From: an uncultured Granulosicoccaceae bacterium
Lineage (GTDB): Bacteria; Pseudomonadota; Gammaproteobacteria; Granulosicoccales; Granulosicoccaceae
DNA: 54,205 nucleotides
Assembly: GCA_938007995.1 (NCBI GenBank)
Contig: CALLLW010000064.1
Location: 1-54,205 of the forward strand
Direction of reading: 5' to 3'
The notes under the pieces were generated by a model that had not been told where the DNA came from, did no database searches, and worked only from the letters and a program-made list of their open reading frames with translations. Positions 35,736 to 45,497 of this stretch are shown piece by piece. Every line of letters begins with the position of its first letter. Position 1 is the stretch's first letter. Both the position numbers and the translations under genes were made by a program.

Positions 35736-36806
35736 ATGAGAATTCTACCTTTTTTCCTGTTCGCTACACCTGTACTCTGGCTGATCATCATCGCCCCGAC
35801 CGCCATACTAATTTCATGGTGGTTCGCAATCTCAACGCTTCCTTTACTTGGCTGGAGCCTTATTGCAGCGCCGCTGCTAACCTTATGGGTGTTGTTGTCG
35901 TTTCAAACTGCAAATCTGATCGCCAAGTGGCCTGCTGTTCAACTGTTAGGCCTGGGCATGATCCTGTTGAACGTGATTATTTTCAGCCTGCCGTTACTTT
36001 TACTAATTGACCAAAAGTCATTGGCTGCCTTGGTATTAATCGTATGGATAATTCTGGTGGCCTGCGCCGTGTGGAAAGCACAGAAAATAGAGAATAGCTC
36101 TATCACTGTAAGCAGCAGAAAACTGGGAAAATCAATCAGGATCTTACACCTCAGTGATGTGCACGCCGGGAGCAGAAGTCGTGCTTTTATCCAACGCGTG
36201 GTAAAGCAATCTATCAGGCACAATCCCGATGTGGTTTTTATAACAGGTGATTTAATCGATTCCAGCCAGGTCGATTCCAGTTACCTCAAGCCACTCTCAA
36301 GCTTTACCTGCCCTGTGTATTTATGCCTTGGAAACCACGAGCGCTATGTCAATCTTGACAGTGCCATTGCCGCGATTGAAGCAAACAATATTCACATACT
36401 GCGCAATCAAACAATCATCTTTGATGACCTGCAAATCACCGGTATTGATGATCAGGACACGGCAAAGCAGATTGCCAACGAACTACCAAAGATAGCCAGA
36501 AACCCGGACAAATACCAAATACTGCTTTATCACAGGCCAGCGGGATTTTCAGATGCCGCCAGAGAAGGCATTGATCTGATGTTATCGGGCCATACCCATG
36601 CCGGACAGATATGGCCATTTGGTTTTCTGGTTAAACGCCAGTTTCCACAGTTAAAAGGCCTATACAGACGCCAGGACTCGTTGCTTTATATATCACAGGG
36701 CACCGGAACCTGGGGTCCTGTAATGCGGCTTGGCACATCAAGCGAAATGACTTTGATTCATGCACTGCCGCAGGACATGTTTGAAAACAAGGAGCCATTG
36801 ATGTGA
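35736..36806 (+). CDS. Membrane-anchored metallophosphoesterase
   Basis: 356 residues. Four hydrophobic helices (about 5-25, 35-55, 65-90, 95-112) anchor a C-terminal calcineurin-like phosphoesterase. Metal-binding motifs are complete: LHLSDVHAGS, FITGDLIDSS, LCLGNHE, LLYHRP and LSGHTHAGQIWPFG. This layout matches YkuE/YaeI-type enzymes, some of which hydrolyse UDP-2,3-diacylglucosamine or other lipid-linked phosphates; the substrate here is not known. It converges with the OmpA-type lipoprotein gene. Confidence 0.87.
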   Translation: MRILPFFLFATPVLWLIIIAPTAILISWWFAISTLPLLGWSLIAAPLLTLWVLLSFQTANLIAKWPAVQLLGLGMILLNVIIFSLPLLLLIDQKSLAALVLIVWIILVACAVWKAQKIENSSITVSSRKLGKSIRILHLSDVHAGSRSRAFIQRVVKQSIRHNPDVVFITGDLIDSSQVDSSYLKPLSSFTCPVYLCLGNHERYVNLDSAIAAIEANNIHILRNQTIIFDDLQITGIDDQDTAKQIANELPKIARNPDKYQILLYHRPAGFSDAAREGIDLMLSGHTHAGQIWPFGFLVKRQFPQLKGLYRRQDSLLYISQGTGTWGPVMRLGTSSEMTLIHALPQDMFENKEPLM

Positions 36807-36897
36807 TGCTTCAGAAAGCGACCGGCCTTGCAATCGAACTGACCGCAAGGCAGGGCTAATGTTGTCATTTAGCTAACGATACTTTGTCAGCTCAGAA

Positions 36898-37368
36898 CTA
36901 CCTGGCAAAGTGAATCTCGACTCGTCGATTTTCACTGCGACCTTCCGGCGTGCTGTTATCAGCAATTGGTTGAGTCTCACCATAGCCAACTGCAGTCATC
37001 CTATCAGCACTGATACCATGTTCCCTGAGCGCAGTAACCACCGCCATCGCGCGCTTTTCTGAAAGCTTCTGATTTAAACTCTCAGAGCCAACCCGGTCTG
37101 TGTGACCTTCAATCAATACGCGACTATCCGGATTGGATTGCAGATGTTGAACCGCACGAGCGACCACATCATCGGCTTCCGCCTGTAGCGTGGCATCGCC
37201 AATGCCGAATGAAACACCACTAACGGTAATGCTATCTTCAGCATACCCATCAGCTGAAGCCAGTGCCGCCCCTAGCTCAGGCTCAGCCGAAGCAGGCAAA
37301 AAGGAACATGCGCTGAGCATAGTGGAAACTGCAAATCCGAGCACTACTGTGACTATTCTTGAATTCAT
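36898..37368 (-). CDS. OmpA-domain lipoprotein
   Basis: 156 residues. The lipobox is LSAC with Cys at residue 21 (MNSRIVTVVLGFAVSTMLSAC). A short spacer leads to an OmpA C-like peptidoglycan-binding domain: VLIEGHTDRVGSESLNQKLS, AVGYGETQPIADN and EGRSENRRVEIHF. It resembles Pal but lies outside the tol operon and is shorter. It probably ties the outer membrane to the cell wall. The long antisense frame over it is not a gene. Confidence 0.88.
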   Translation of the reverse strand: MNSRIVTVVLGFAVSTMLSACSFLPASAEPELGAALASADGYAEDSITVSGVSFGIGDATLQAEADDVVARAVQHLQSNPDSRVLIEGHTDRVGSESLNQKLSEKRAMAVVTALREHGISADRMTAVGYGETQPIADNSTPEGRSENRRVEIHFAR

Positions 37369-37587
37369 TTTTCGATACCAGGCTACTGGAAAAGGTGCCA
37401 GAGATATCGTCCGAATCGCAGAAACTTTAGCTACATTTTGGAAGCACGGCTTGTACCCGACTGAGCGGGTTTTAAAAGTGAAGAGTAGTGCCTGTTTTTA
37501 CGCCAGCGTGTACAACGACTCCGCGAACAATCGCTTATTGGTCTTGTTGTGCTGTGGTCTCGCCCTGGCAGCCATTAACACAAGCAA

Positions 37588-37755
37588 CTATGTGTCCGCC
37601 ACCGGCTTGGACATGAATACAAACGGGATGGCTAAAGGCCCAAAAACCGCCCCCATGACTCCCCAGAAAACCGGGTTAGCACCACGCTTTTTCGCCACAT
37701 GGTGACAAAAGACTACACTGCAAAGGGTCAGCAACAAAGTGAACGCTATAAACAC
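37588..37755 (-). CDS. Small two-helix membrane protein, 55 residues
   Basis: From a GTG at 37755 with a good Shine-Dalgarno (GAGGA, 7-nt spacer). The frame reads VFIAFTLLLTLCSVVFCHHV, a basic turn AKKRGANP, then VFWGVMGAVFGPLAIPFVFM and a short tail ending PVADT. Two hydrophobic helices and a Lys/Arg turn are clear. The motif NPxFWGxxGxxFGP recalls short uncharacterised inner-membrane proteins of proteobacteria; I do not know a function. A hairpin separates it from coxG, so it is probably its own unit. Confidence 0.6.
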   Translation of the reverse strand: MFIAFTLLLTLCSVVFCHHVAKKRGANPVFWGVMGAVFGPLAIPFVFMSKPVADT

Positions 37756-37817
37756 AAAACTATCCTCAGGAGGTGAAAATCAATATGCCACATCACTGAC
37801 CATAGCGGCATAATTAA

Positions 37818-37839
37818 ACGGCGCAAGAGCCTGCGCCGT
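37818..37839 (-). terminator. Likely terminator of the cox operon
   Basis: ACGGCGCA at 37818-37825 pairs perfectly with TGCGCCGT at 37832-37839 around a 6-nt loop. On the minus strand it is followed by TTAATTAT, a weak U-tract. It lies about 140 bp after the coxG stop. Confidence 0.5.
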
Positions 37840-37980
37840 AAAATTTAGTCATAAGAAAACGCGATTGTCACGATTCACTGCAGAATCGTTTGTAAGGTAC
37901 ATTGATTCCTGTATAACGAATTATTTCCAATAAACAACCTCACCGCAGACTGTGGCTTCTGAGCAATACCGCACAGCATG

Positions 37981-38430
37981 CTATGTGTGCTTCGCCAGCA
38001 GCGCAGATTCAAAATTTTCGAAAAATTTCCTTGCCAGTCTTTTCGTTGTGCCTTCTATTAATCTGCCACCGACCTGTGCGAGCTTTCCACTGATATCTAT
38101 ATTAACCGTGTATTTTAATAAAGTGCCGTCTGCGTTCTCATCAAGATGCACGTCTGCGCCGCCATTTGCAAACCCTGCCACACCTGCATCACCCTTACCG
38201 GTGAGTTTGAACAGCGCCGGACCCTGACTTGGATCGATCTCTACATTGCTGTTAAAGCTGGCTTTGACCGGCCCAAACTTGACCACCACCGTGGCCTCCA
38301 TTTCGTTGTCGTTTAATTGATTCAGCTCCTCGCATCCCGGAATACTCTGTTTGAGTATTTCAGGATCATTCAGTGCCTGAAAAACCGTTTGTCTATCCAG
38401 CGGGAGTTGTACTTCTTCTTCAAGAACCAT
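37981..38430 (-). CDS. coxG: CO dehydrogenase accessory protein CoxG
   Basis: 149 residues, SRPBCC/CoxG fold: LPLDRQTVFQALNDPEILKQ, then SIPGCEEL, and VNIDISGKLAQVGGRLIEGT. CoxG is needed to attach CODH to the cytoplasmic membrane and has been linked to quinone coupling. This version is a single short domain with no hydrophobic C-terminal extension, unlike longer actinobacterial versions. It is the last gene of the cluster, 32 bp after coxF. Confidence 0.9.
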   Translation of the reverse strand: MVLEEEVQLPLDRQTVFQALNDPEILKQSIPGCEELNQLNDNEMEATVVVKFGPVKASFNSNVEIDPSQGPALFKLTGKGDAGVAGFANGGADVHLDENADGTLLKYTVNIDISGKLAQVGGRLIEGTTKRLARKFFENFESALLAKHT

Positions 38431-38462
38431 AACCTGTTTACCTGATCTTTTCGTTTGTGTGT

Positions 38463-39308
38463 TTAAGTGTTTTTTGATTTTATCCGCACTGATCCGTTAC
38501 GGCGCAATGCAACGAGCTCAGCCAGTATAGAGAGTGCAATTTCCTGTGGTGTCACTGCACCGATATCAAGGCCGGCAGGGCCTTTAATGGATTCAATGGT
38601 TGATGCAGACACATTCAAGTTTTTAAGCTTGTCTTTTACATGTTTAGTTTTTCGCGGGCTGCCAACAAAGCTTACAAACCGTGATTGCAGTGACAACGCT
38701 TTTTCGAGTGCTGCAGTATCTCCGCTGCCTTGCGTTGACACGACTATAAATCTATTCTCATGATGTTGCTGCAGAGACTCATAGCTCACTGCAGCAAATC
38801 CGTTATCCCGCCACGCCGAAGGTTCGGCAGCGGTACAATTCAGATTGAACGAAAACGTTCTTGCCATCGATGCAAGTACCATAGCAACCGGACTCGTACC
38901 AATGATCAACAGTTCCGGCTCACATAGTATTGGTTCAATAAAGATTTCCATTGAGCCGCGACTGGGACACATATTATTCGCCGCTAGTACACCGTTGGTT
39001 TCTTCACCCGCCTTGAGTCCATTCTCTGTCAACAACTCTTCAGGTTGCAGACTGACCAGCTTGGGTTCACCCAGTTTAATAGACTGTATGGCAGCTTTAA
39101 TCACGGCACTTTTTGCACACCCGCCGCCAATCCAGCCATCAACAATTTCACCGTTGGCGTTGATGATCGCTTTTGCACCGGGCTTGGCAGCAGTCACTGA
39201 AATGGTTCTCACCACTGTGGCAACAGCAAACTGTTCACCTGCAGCTTTCATTTGCTGCAAAGTGTCTGATACGTCGTACGCGATGGGTTTGGCGCTATTG
39301 TTGATCAC
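38463..39308 (-). CDS. coxF: CODH maturation factor CoxF (XdhC/CoxI family)
   Basis: 281 residues from a GTG with GAGAG upstream. The XdhC family is shown by WIGGGCAKSAVIKAAIQSI, then the Rossmann-like region PELLIIGTSPVAMVLASMA and FVGSPRKTKHVKDKL and GLDIGAVTPQEIALSILAEL. These proteins bind molybdenum cofactor and help sulfurate and insert it. Its place after coxE fits the canonical coxDEFG order. The intergenic stretch before it (39309-39409) holds short tandem repeats. Confidence 0.88.
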   Translation of the reverse strand: MINNSAKPIAYDVSDTLQQMKAAGEQFAVATVVRTISVTAAKPGAKAIINANGEIVDGWIGGGCAKSAVIKAAIQSIKLGEPKLVSLQPEELLTENGLKAGEETNGVLAANNMCPSRGSMEIFIEPILCEPELLIIGTSPVAMVLASMARTFSFNLNCTAAEPSAWRDNGFAAVSYESLQQHHENRFIVVSTQGSGDTAALEKALSLQSRFVSFVGSPRKTKHVKDKLKNLNVSASTIESIKGPAGLDIGAVTPQEIALSILAELVALRRNGSVRIKSKNT

Positions 39309-39409
39309 TTATAGCACTCTCTGTATTTGATGATGTTTGCCATAAGCGATGCGGAACTTTCCATTCAGAGTCTGGCTTTTCAGAGTTTAGCCGCTTAAAG
39401 TCTGGCCAC

Positions 39410-40597
39410 TTAAAGTCTGGCAAGGGCCGGCTCAAGTTCTGCGAGGCTTTCAAGTGTATTGGCGGCAGCGAAGTGATCCAGCCACGGCAACGCAGCAGCC
39501 ATGCCGCGTGCAACCGGCTGATAATCCCTCCAGCCTTTCAACGGGTTCAGCCAGACAATTTTGCAGTTGCGCCTTTTCAATCGCTGCAGATTTTCGGCTA
39601 TCAATTCAGGTGGCTCAGTGTCGTAACCATCAGACAGTATGATCACCACGGTTCTGCCATCGACACAGTTACCTGCGTACTGTTCGTTAAAGAGTTTCAG
39701 GTTGGATCCAATCCTGGTACCACCGCCAAAACCCTGTGCCATCAATGACAGTCGATTCATTGCACGCATCGTGTCATGGTCTTTCAGTGCGTCACCAATC
39801 CGCACCAGCGCAGTGTGAAAAAGAAAGGCGTCTGTACGCGTGTCGTGGTTGATCAACCCTTTTAGAAACGCCAGAAAAACTCTGGCATAGACGGTCATCG
39901 AGCCTGATACATCCAATAGTGTTACCAGCTTTACCGGACGATCCGGTTTAGTATCGCGGTAGAGCCTTAGCGGCACGCCACCATGATGAATACTGTTTCT
40001 TAATGTCTTGCGAAAGTTCAGCCGCGAACCGCGCTGATCCTGACGATACCTTCTCGAGCGTCTATCACGCATCACCTTTGCAAGACGATAGGCCAGCACT
40101 TGCGCCTGTTGCAGTAACTCCGGTGTGACCAGCTCTCGAAAATCAGTTTTGATAATGTTAGCGCGCTTTGACGCGATCAACCTACCCTCTCCATCCGAGC
40201 TGGAATCACCTGCGACATCATTGCGATCAGCCTGCTCTGCTGTACCGGTGCTATCAGCTACCATTGAGTCTTCAACACCGGGACGATGACGCCGTTGCTG
40301 GTTTTCGTTACTGCTGCCAGAGTTAGCCGTAGATGTTTTTTCCCTGCCACGGTTGAACCAGTAACTGGTGAACAGCTCATCAAACTGATCAAAGCTTTGT
40401 TTGTCTGTGGCGCAAACCGCTTTAACGGCCAATCTGACCTGATTGTGATCCTGCAAGTCTATTAGGCGCAGTGATTGAAGCGTTGCCTCAGTCTCTGCAA
40501 CACCTGCGGTGTAACCGTTGTAACGCAAATGCGCAATAAAGCCTGCCACGCGTTCCGAAACACCGTTTACGGTGGCGGGGAATTGAGTGGTCTTCAA
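39410..40597 (-). CDS. coxE: CODH maturation factor CoxE (VWA protein)
   Basis: 395 residues. The C-terminal von Willebrand A domain has the MIDAS motif LLDVSGSM, then FLFHTALVRI and VIILSDGYDTEPPE. An acidic/polar linker of about 60 residues (about 90-150) separates it from the helical N-terminus (AGFIAHLRYNGYTAG). The start is TTG at 40597, overlapping the coxD stop (TTGA), with a good AAGGTGG upstream. CoxE works with the AAA protein CoxD in building the Cu-containing active site. The last codons overlap a 13-bp tandem repeat. Confidence 0.9.
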   Translation of the reverse strand: MKTTQFPATVNGVSERVAGFIAHLRYNGYTAGVAETEATLQSLRLIDLQDHNQVRLAVKAVCATDKQSFDQFDELFTSYWFNRGREKTSTANSGSSNENQQRRHRPGVEDSMVADSTGTAEQADRNDVAGDSSSDGEGRLIASKRANIIKTDFRELVTPELLQQAQVLAYRLAKVMRDRRSRRYRQDQRGSRLNFRKTLRNSIHHGGVPLRLYRDTKPDRPVKLVTLLDVSGSMTVYARVFLAFLKGLINHDTRTDAFLFHTALVRIGDALKDHDTMRAMNRLSLMAQGFGGGTRIGSNLKLFNEQYAGNCVDGRTVVIILSDGYDTEPPELIAENLQRLKRRNCKIVWLNPLKGWRDYQPVARGMAAALPWLDHFAAANTLESLAELEPALARL

Positions 40598-41466
40598 GCT
40601 ACCACCTTACCTGCCAGCCGTTCGGTGACTTCGCGGGTCACTGCGTACTGATCAATTTGAGTCTTCAGCAAACAGACCATAGTCGCCTGTAATTCGACCG
40701 GATCATCACTGAGCTTTGATATACCGAGCCCTGCCAGCGCTGCGGCCCAGTCAAGCATCTCGGCCACACCGGGCTTTTTCTCCAACTCTTCTTTACGCAA
40801 CGCCTGCACAAACCCGACAATCTGACCGGCCAGCTCTGCATCAATATGAGGTATGCGAGCATGCAGTATTGCCAGCTCGGTTTTAAAGTCAGGATATTCA
40901 ACAAAAGTGTAAAAACAACGCCGCCGTAGTGCATCTGACAGGTCACGGCTGCCGTTTGAAGTCAGCACCACAATCGGTTTTGATCTGGCCTTTATCGTGC
41001 CGAGCTCGGGAATTGAAACCTGATAATCAGATAACACTTCAAGCAGGTAAGCCTCAAACTCTTCGTCAGCACGATCTATCTCGTCTATTAGAAGAACTGT
41101 GGTGTTCTCTTCGGTTATCGCTTCGAGTAACGGGCGTTTCAGCAAATACTCTTCAGAGAATATCTGCGACTCTATCTTCTCTGCTGTTTCTGTGCGGGAT
41201 GCCTGAACATGCAGCAGTTGTTTCTGATAATTCCACTCATAGATTGATGTGCTCGCATCGAGCCCTTCATAACACTGAAGCCGTATCAATTGAGTCTGGT
41301 TGATAGCAGCAAGCTGTTTTGCGATTTCGGTTTTGCCAACACCTGCAGCACCTTCCAACAGCAGCGGCCGTTGTTGTCGTGTCGCCAGATAGACGGCCAT
41401 CGCCAGCTCATCGCTGGCGATGTAGTTACCGTCTGCAAGCTGCTGCTGCAGGTCTTTCCAACTCAT
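40594..41466 (-). CDS. coxD: CODH maturation ATPase CoxD (MoxR-type AAA+)
   Basis: 290 residues from the ATG at 41466 (MSWKDLQQQL); a GTG four codons earlier is also open. MoxR-type AAA+: Walker A LEGAAGVGKTEIAKQLA, Walker B VLLIDEIDRADEEFEAYLLE, sensor LTSNGSRDLSDALRRRC. CoxD is an ATP-dependent chaperone that partly unfolds apo-CODH so that S and Cu can be inserted. It is coupled to coxE by a 4-bp overlap. Confidence 0.9.
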   Translation of the reverse strand: MSWKDLQQQLADGNYIASDELAMAVYLATRQQRPLLLEGAAGVGKTEIAKQLAAINQTQLIRLQCYEGLDASTSIYEWNYQKQLLHVQASRTETAEKIESQIFSEEYLLKRPLLEAITEENTTVLLIDEIDRADEEFEAYLLEVLSDYQVSIPELGTIKARSKPIVVLTSNGSRDLSDALRRRCFYTFVEYPDFKTELAILHARIPHIDAELAGQIVGFVQALRKEELEKKPGVAEMLDWAAALAGLGISKLSDDPVELQATMVCLLKTQIDQYAVTREVTERLAGKVVA

Positions 41467-41494
41467 CGGTGAAATCACTCAATCAGTTAGGCAA

Positions 41495-43915
41495 TCAGTT
41501 ATGCAGCCCGAGCTTATTGGCGGTTTGCCATATGCGCCAGTGATCGTGAGGCATATGGGTGTGGGTTAAACCAAACGCTCTGAATGCATCATTCACCGCG
41601 TTGGAAAAAGCCGGTACACCACCAACATTGGGACTCTCACCGACACCTTTTGCACCGATCGGATGATGCGGACTTGGTGTTTCCGTGTAGTCTGTCTGGT
41701 AGTTTGGCGTTTCCCAGCTGGTGGGAATGAAGAAATCCATCAACGTACCGGTTTTAACATTGCCCAGTTCGTCGTAGGCAATCTCCTGCCCCATTGCAAT
41801 CGCAAGTGCTTCGGTTAAACCACCGTGTACCTGCCCTTCAATGATCATCGGATTAATTCGCGTGCCACAATCATCCAGCGCATAGAACTGGCGTACACCT
41901 GCCTCACCGGTATCAACATCGATATCCATCACGCAAATGTATGCGCCAAACGGATAAGTCATGTTCGGTGGATCGTAGTAACTCACTGCTTCAAGGCCGG
42001 GCTCTACTCCCGGTATCGCCTGATTGTAAGAGGCGTAGGCAATTTCCTTCATGGTCTTGAAACGTTCAGGTGCACCTTTAACCACAAACCGGTCAACCTC
42101 CCATTCAAGATCATTGTCATGCACTTCAAGCAGGTAAGCCGCGATCATCTGCGCTTTAGCACGAATCTTACGACCTGCCATTGCGGTAGCGGCACCGGCA
42201 ACCGGTGTAGAACGCGACCCATAGGTACCAAGCCCGTATGGTGCGGTATCTGTGTCGCCTTCTTCGATAGTGATATCGTCTGCTGATATACCTATTTCTG
42301 ATGCAAGTATCTGTGCAAACGTGGTTGCGTGACCCTGGCCTTGTGAAATCGTGCCTAACCTCGCCAGTGCAGAGCCGGTCGGGTGAATACGTATTTCACA
42401 GCTGTCGAACATACCCATACCAAGGATGTCGCAGTTTTTCACCGGCCCGGCACCGACTATCTCGGTAAAGTGACACAACCCGACACCCATCAGCTTACGT
42501 GTTTTACCGGCTTTAAAATCCTCTACCTGCTGAGCCTGCTCAGCTCTGAGTTGTTTATAGCCAACTGCATCGAGCGCTTTGTCCCATGCGGTGTGGTAAT
42601 CACCGGAATCATATTCCCAGCCCAGCGCAGACTGATATGGAAACTGATCTTTACGAATGAAATTCTTTGCACGTAACTCGGCAGCATCCATATTCAGTTT
42701 GATCGCCAACACTTCAATCATACGTTCAATAAAGTAGGCCGCTTCAGTGACACGGAACGAACAACGATAGGCAACGCCACCCGGTGCTTTATTGGTATAA
42801 ATACCATCTACCGCGAGATAAGCGGTGGGAATATCGTAGGAGCCGGTGCAGATACTCATAAAGCCGGCCGGATACTTGGTGGGGTCAGCACAGGCGTCGA
42901 ATGCGCCGTGATCAGCAGTGGTGTGACACCATAAGCCGAGGATCTTTCCTTCTTTGGTGGCAGCGATTTTACCTTGCATCCAGTAGTCTCTGGCGAATGC
43001 AGTAGCGCTGAGATTCTCCATCCGGTCTTCAACCCACTTCACCGGTTGACCAGTAACAATGGATGCAACAATAGAACAGACGTAACCTGGATACACACCC
43101 ACTTTGTTGCCAAAGCCACCACCGATATCCGGTGAAACAACCCGAATGTTATGCTCCGCTATACCGGACAGCAAAGAAGCAACTGTTCGCACCACATGCG
43201 GCGCCTGAAAAGTACCCCACAGAGTTAGCTTGCCGTTAACCTTATCCATTGATGCGACAGAACCACAGGTTTCCATCGGGCACGGGTGTGTTCGATGGTA
43301 GTAAACCATTTCTTCTGCAACCACATCCGCTTCACCAATGACAGCTTCTGTACCTGCCTTATCGCCCTGTTCCCAGGTAAAGATATGGTTAGGGTGTCGG
43401 CGTGCACCGTGAGCACCCTCTTTTTCATCAGCGATATCTTCACGCAGGATTGGCGCATCCGGTAACTCGGCTTTGAACGGATCAACCAGTACCGGCAGCT
43501 CTTCATACTCTACTTTGACCAGATCAACTGCGTCAGCGGCGATGTAGCGATCTTCCGCTACTACGAACGCCACCTCCTGACCCTGAAACAATACTTTGCC
43601 ATCTGCCAAAACCATTTGTTTATCACCGGCGAGCGTTGGCATCCAGTGAAGACTTAATGGTTCAAGATCTTTGGCAGTCAGCACTGCGATTACACCGGGA
43701 AGCTCTATCGCAGCACTGGTATCAATAGACTTAACGCGTGCATGAGCATGTTGCGATCGAACAAAATCGCCAAACAACATGTCGGGTAGTTTTATATCGT
43801 CAACATAGTTGCCTTTACCCTGGGTAAAGCGCGCGTCTTCAACACGTTTGCGGGAGGTTCCAAGACCTTTCAGCGCTGCACGTCTTTCCTGTACTGATTC
43901 TGCTGTCGCGCTCAT
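41495..43915 (-). CDS. coxL: Form I aerobic CO dehydrogenase large subunit CoxL
   Basis: 806 residues from the ATG at 43915, which overlaps the coxS stop (ATGA); the longer frame adds 27 non-coding codons. The active-site loop reads AYRCSFR with Cys385, equal to the Cu-binding Cys388 of the Oligotropha enzyme; form II proteins have AYRGAGR instead. The catalytic Glu is Glu760 in GAKGVGESP, with the same 3-residue offset. Mo-pterin loops GGGFGNKVG and [10 protein letters not shown] are present. It oxidises CO to CO2 at a Mo-S-Cu site. This is the most direct evidence for true CO oxidation. Confidence 0.96.
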   Translation of the reverse strand: MSATAESVQERRAALKGLGTSRKRVEDARFTQGKGNYVDDIKLPDMLFGDFVRSQHAHARVKSIDTSAAIELPGVIAVLTAKDLEPLSLHWMPTLAGDKQMVLADGKVLFQGQEVAFVVAEDRYIAADAVDLVKVEYEELPVLVDPFKAELPDAPILREDIADEKEGAHGARRHPNHIFTWEQGDKAGTEAVIGEADVVAEEMVYYHRTHPCPMETCGSVASMDKVNGKLTLWGTFQAPHVVRTVASLLSGIAEHNIRVVSPDIGGGFGNKVGVYPGYVCSIVASIVTGQPVKWVEDRMENLSATAFARDYWMQGKIAATKEGKILGLWCHTTADHGAFDACADPTKYPAGFMSICTGSYDIPTAYLAVDGIYTNKAPGGVAYRCSFRVTEAAYFIERMIEVLAIKLNMDAAELRAKNFIRKDQFPYQSALGWEYDSGDYHTAWDKALDAVGYKQLRAEQAQQVEDFKAGKTRKLMGVGLCHFTEIVGAGPVKNCDILGMGMFDSCEIRIHPTGSALARLGTISQGQGHATTFAQILASEIGISADDITIEEGDTDTAPYGLGTYGSRSTPVAGAATAMAGRKIRAKAQMIAAYLLEVHDNDLEWEVDRFVVKGAPERFKTMKEIAYASYNQAIPGVEPGLEAVSYYDPPNMTYPFGAYICVMDIDVDTGEAGVRQFYALDDCGTRINPMIIEGQVHGGLTEALAIAMGQEIAYDELGNVKTGTLMDFFIPTSWETPNYQTDYTETPSPHHPIGAKGVGESPNVGGVPAFSNAVNDAFRAFGLTHTHMPHDHWRIWQTANKLGLHN

Positions 43916-44400
43916 GTCGTTGCCTCCTTGTTGTTCAATTCTTCTGCAGCTGCCATTACCGACTTGACGATATTCTGGTAGCCGGTACAACGGCACAGAT
44001 TGCCTGCAATACCAAAGCGCACATCTTCTTCAGTGGGACTAGGATTCTCTTTAAGCAGGCGATGAGCGCGAGTGATCATGCCCGGTGTGCAGTAACCGCA
44101 CTGCAGACCATGGTGCTCTTTAAACTTTTCCTGCAATACATGCAGCTTGTCGGGATCACCCAGTCCTTCAATGGTGGTGATCTCTTTTCCCTGCGCCTGT
44201 ACCGCAAACAACGTACACGATTTGACGGACATGCCGTCTATCTCAACCGTGCAGGCACCACAGTGCGAAGTTTCACAACCGATGTGCGGACCGGTAATTT
44301 CAAGTTGTTCACGCAAGACGTGAATCAGCAACTCACGTGGTTCGGCCTTTGCAGTAACACTTTTACCATTGACGTTTAGACTGATGGTTTGTTTTGACAT
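43912..44400 (-). CDS. coxS: CO dehydrogenase small (2Fe-2S) subunit CoxS
   Basis: 162 residues. The N-terminal plant-type cluster is C-x4-C-x2-C...C ([17 protein letters not shown], Cys42/47/50 and Cys62). The second cluster is in the helical domain ([11 protein letters not shown] and [12 protein letters not shown], Cys102/105/137/139). All eight ligands are present. It carries electrons from the Mo-Cu site to FAD. It lies 17 bp after coxM and overlaps coxL by 4 bp. Confidence 0.96.
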   Translation of the reverse strand: MSKQTISLNVNGKSVTAKAEPRELLIHVLREQLEITGPHIGCETSHCGACTVEIDGMSVKSCTLFAVQAQGKEITTIEGLGDPDKLHVLQEKFKEHHGLQCGYCTPGMITRAHRLLKENPSPTEEDVRFGIAGNLCRCTGYQNIVKSVMAAAEELNNKEATT

Positions 44401-44417
44401 AACAGTGCTCTCCTCGA

Positions 44418-45275
44418 TCAGGCCCGTGACCAGGCTTGTTGAATGGCTCTTTGCAGAATGATCGCTGCTGCATGGCGTTTAAATTCTGCCGGACCACGGT
44501 TGTCGTCAACCGGGTCGATCTGCCCCATGGCTGAAGTCACGGCGTCGGCTATCGATGCATCGCTCACGCCGTTTTGCACCAGGTGTTCGGAAGCCTGTTG
44601 GCAGTAGATGGGGGTGTCGGCCAGATTGGTCAGTGCGATCGAAGCAGTCTCACAACCGCCATCGCCACCTTTGCTTAACAACACTGCCGCCGCCGCAGTG
44701 GCGTAGTCACCGATTTTGCGCTTTTGCTTCTCGTAGGAGTACCCGCCTGCGCAAACCGGAAAGCGTGCCTCAGTGAGGATTTCCAGATCATCGCGGGCAG
44801 TGAAATAGGCGGCTTCATAGAACTCGCGAGCCAGCACGGTTCGCTCACCATCCGGGCCACTGAGGACGAAGGTCGCATCAAGGCATTGCATGAGAGCAGG
44901 CATATCGTTGCCCGGATCACCATTCGCGACATTGCCACCGAGTGTGCCCATGTAGCGCACCTGCGGGTCCGCGATCTGCAGCGACGTTTCGCGGACGATC
45001 GGCGCTGCCTGATGCAGCTCTTCGCTGGCGATTAACTCTGCCTGGGTTGTCATCGCACCGATGCAGACTTCACCGCCGGAGACAGAAATCTTCTTCAGCT
45101 CCTGGCAGGCCTGCAGGTCAATCAGGTGCTCCGGCATGGCCAGCCGCAGCTTCATTGTGGGGATCAGACTGTGGCCTCCGGCAATGACGCGGGCGTCATC
45201 GCCGAGTTTCGACAGCAGTGCGATGGCGTCGGGCACTGTGCCCGGCTGGTGATACTCAAAGCTTCCGGTGATCAT
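44418..45275 (-). CDS. coxM: CO dehydrogenase medium (FAD) subunit CoxM
   Basis: 285 residues. FAD-binding motifs AGGHSL at 32-37 and TLGGN at 111-115 are those of the CODH/xanthine dehydrogenase FAD subunits, with the C-terminal CODH-FAD domain after about 175. A very strong Shine-Dalgarno (GGAGGAG) precedes the ATG. It passes electrons on to the quinone pool. It opens the structural operon M-S-L-D-E-F-G, 222 bp after coxC, so it may also have its own promoter. Confidence 0.95.
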   Translation of the reverse strand: MITGSFEYHQPGTVPDAIALLSKLGDDARVIAGGHSLIPTMKLRLAMPEHLIDLQACQELKKISVSGGEVCIGAMTTQAELIASEELHQAAPIVRETSLQIADPQVRYMGTLGGNVANGDPGNDMPALMQCLDATFVLSGPDGERTVLAREFYEAAYFTARDDLEILTEARFPVCAGGYSYEKQKRKIGDYATAAAAVLLSKGGDGGCETASIALTNLADTPIYCQQASEHLVQNGVSDASIADAVTSAMGQIDPVDDNRGPAEFKRHAAAIILQRAIQQAWSRA

Positions 45276-45497
45276 GGCTCCTCCTGACAGTTGGGTACCT
45301 ACAGCTTACCTCTCAGAACATAGTTTCGGTAACCACCCATGCACGAATGACACGGTCGATTCACCAATTACAGTTGTAATCACCAATGACGTTCGTGCCA
45401 AACTTATGATTTATAATGAAATATGCAGCTTACCGCTGCATCTCTGGATTCAGGGCGAATCTATAGTGGAAGGGCCGAAGACTAAAAACCGAATTGG
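45276..45497. promoter_or_regulatory. Intergenic region coxC-coxM, probable cox promoter
   Basis: 222 bp between the regulator and the structural genes on the same strand. As coxC encodes a LytTR DNA-binding domain and the first structural gene has a strong ribosome site, this is the natural place for CO-responsive control. I see no certain binding site. Confidence 0.35.

Noticed and set aside
36815..36860. GCCTTGC/GCAAGGC hairpin as a bidirectional terminator
   Set aside because: The 7-bp stem has a long loop and no T-run on either side.
37190..37705. 171-codon plus-strand frame over the OmpA lipoprotein gene and the small membrane gene
   Set aside because: It is antisense to two better-supported genes and shows no domain.
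45380..45410. Possible LytTR-type direct repeat (ACAGTTGTA and GACGTTCGT) upstream of coxM
   Set aside because: The distance between the GTT cores is 18 bp rather than about 21, and both units depart from the usual consensus; not strong enough to call.
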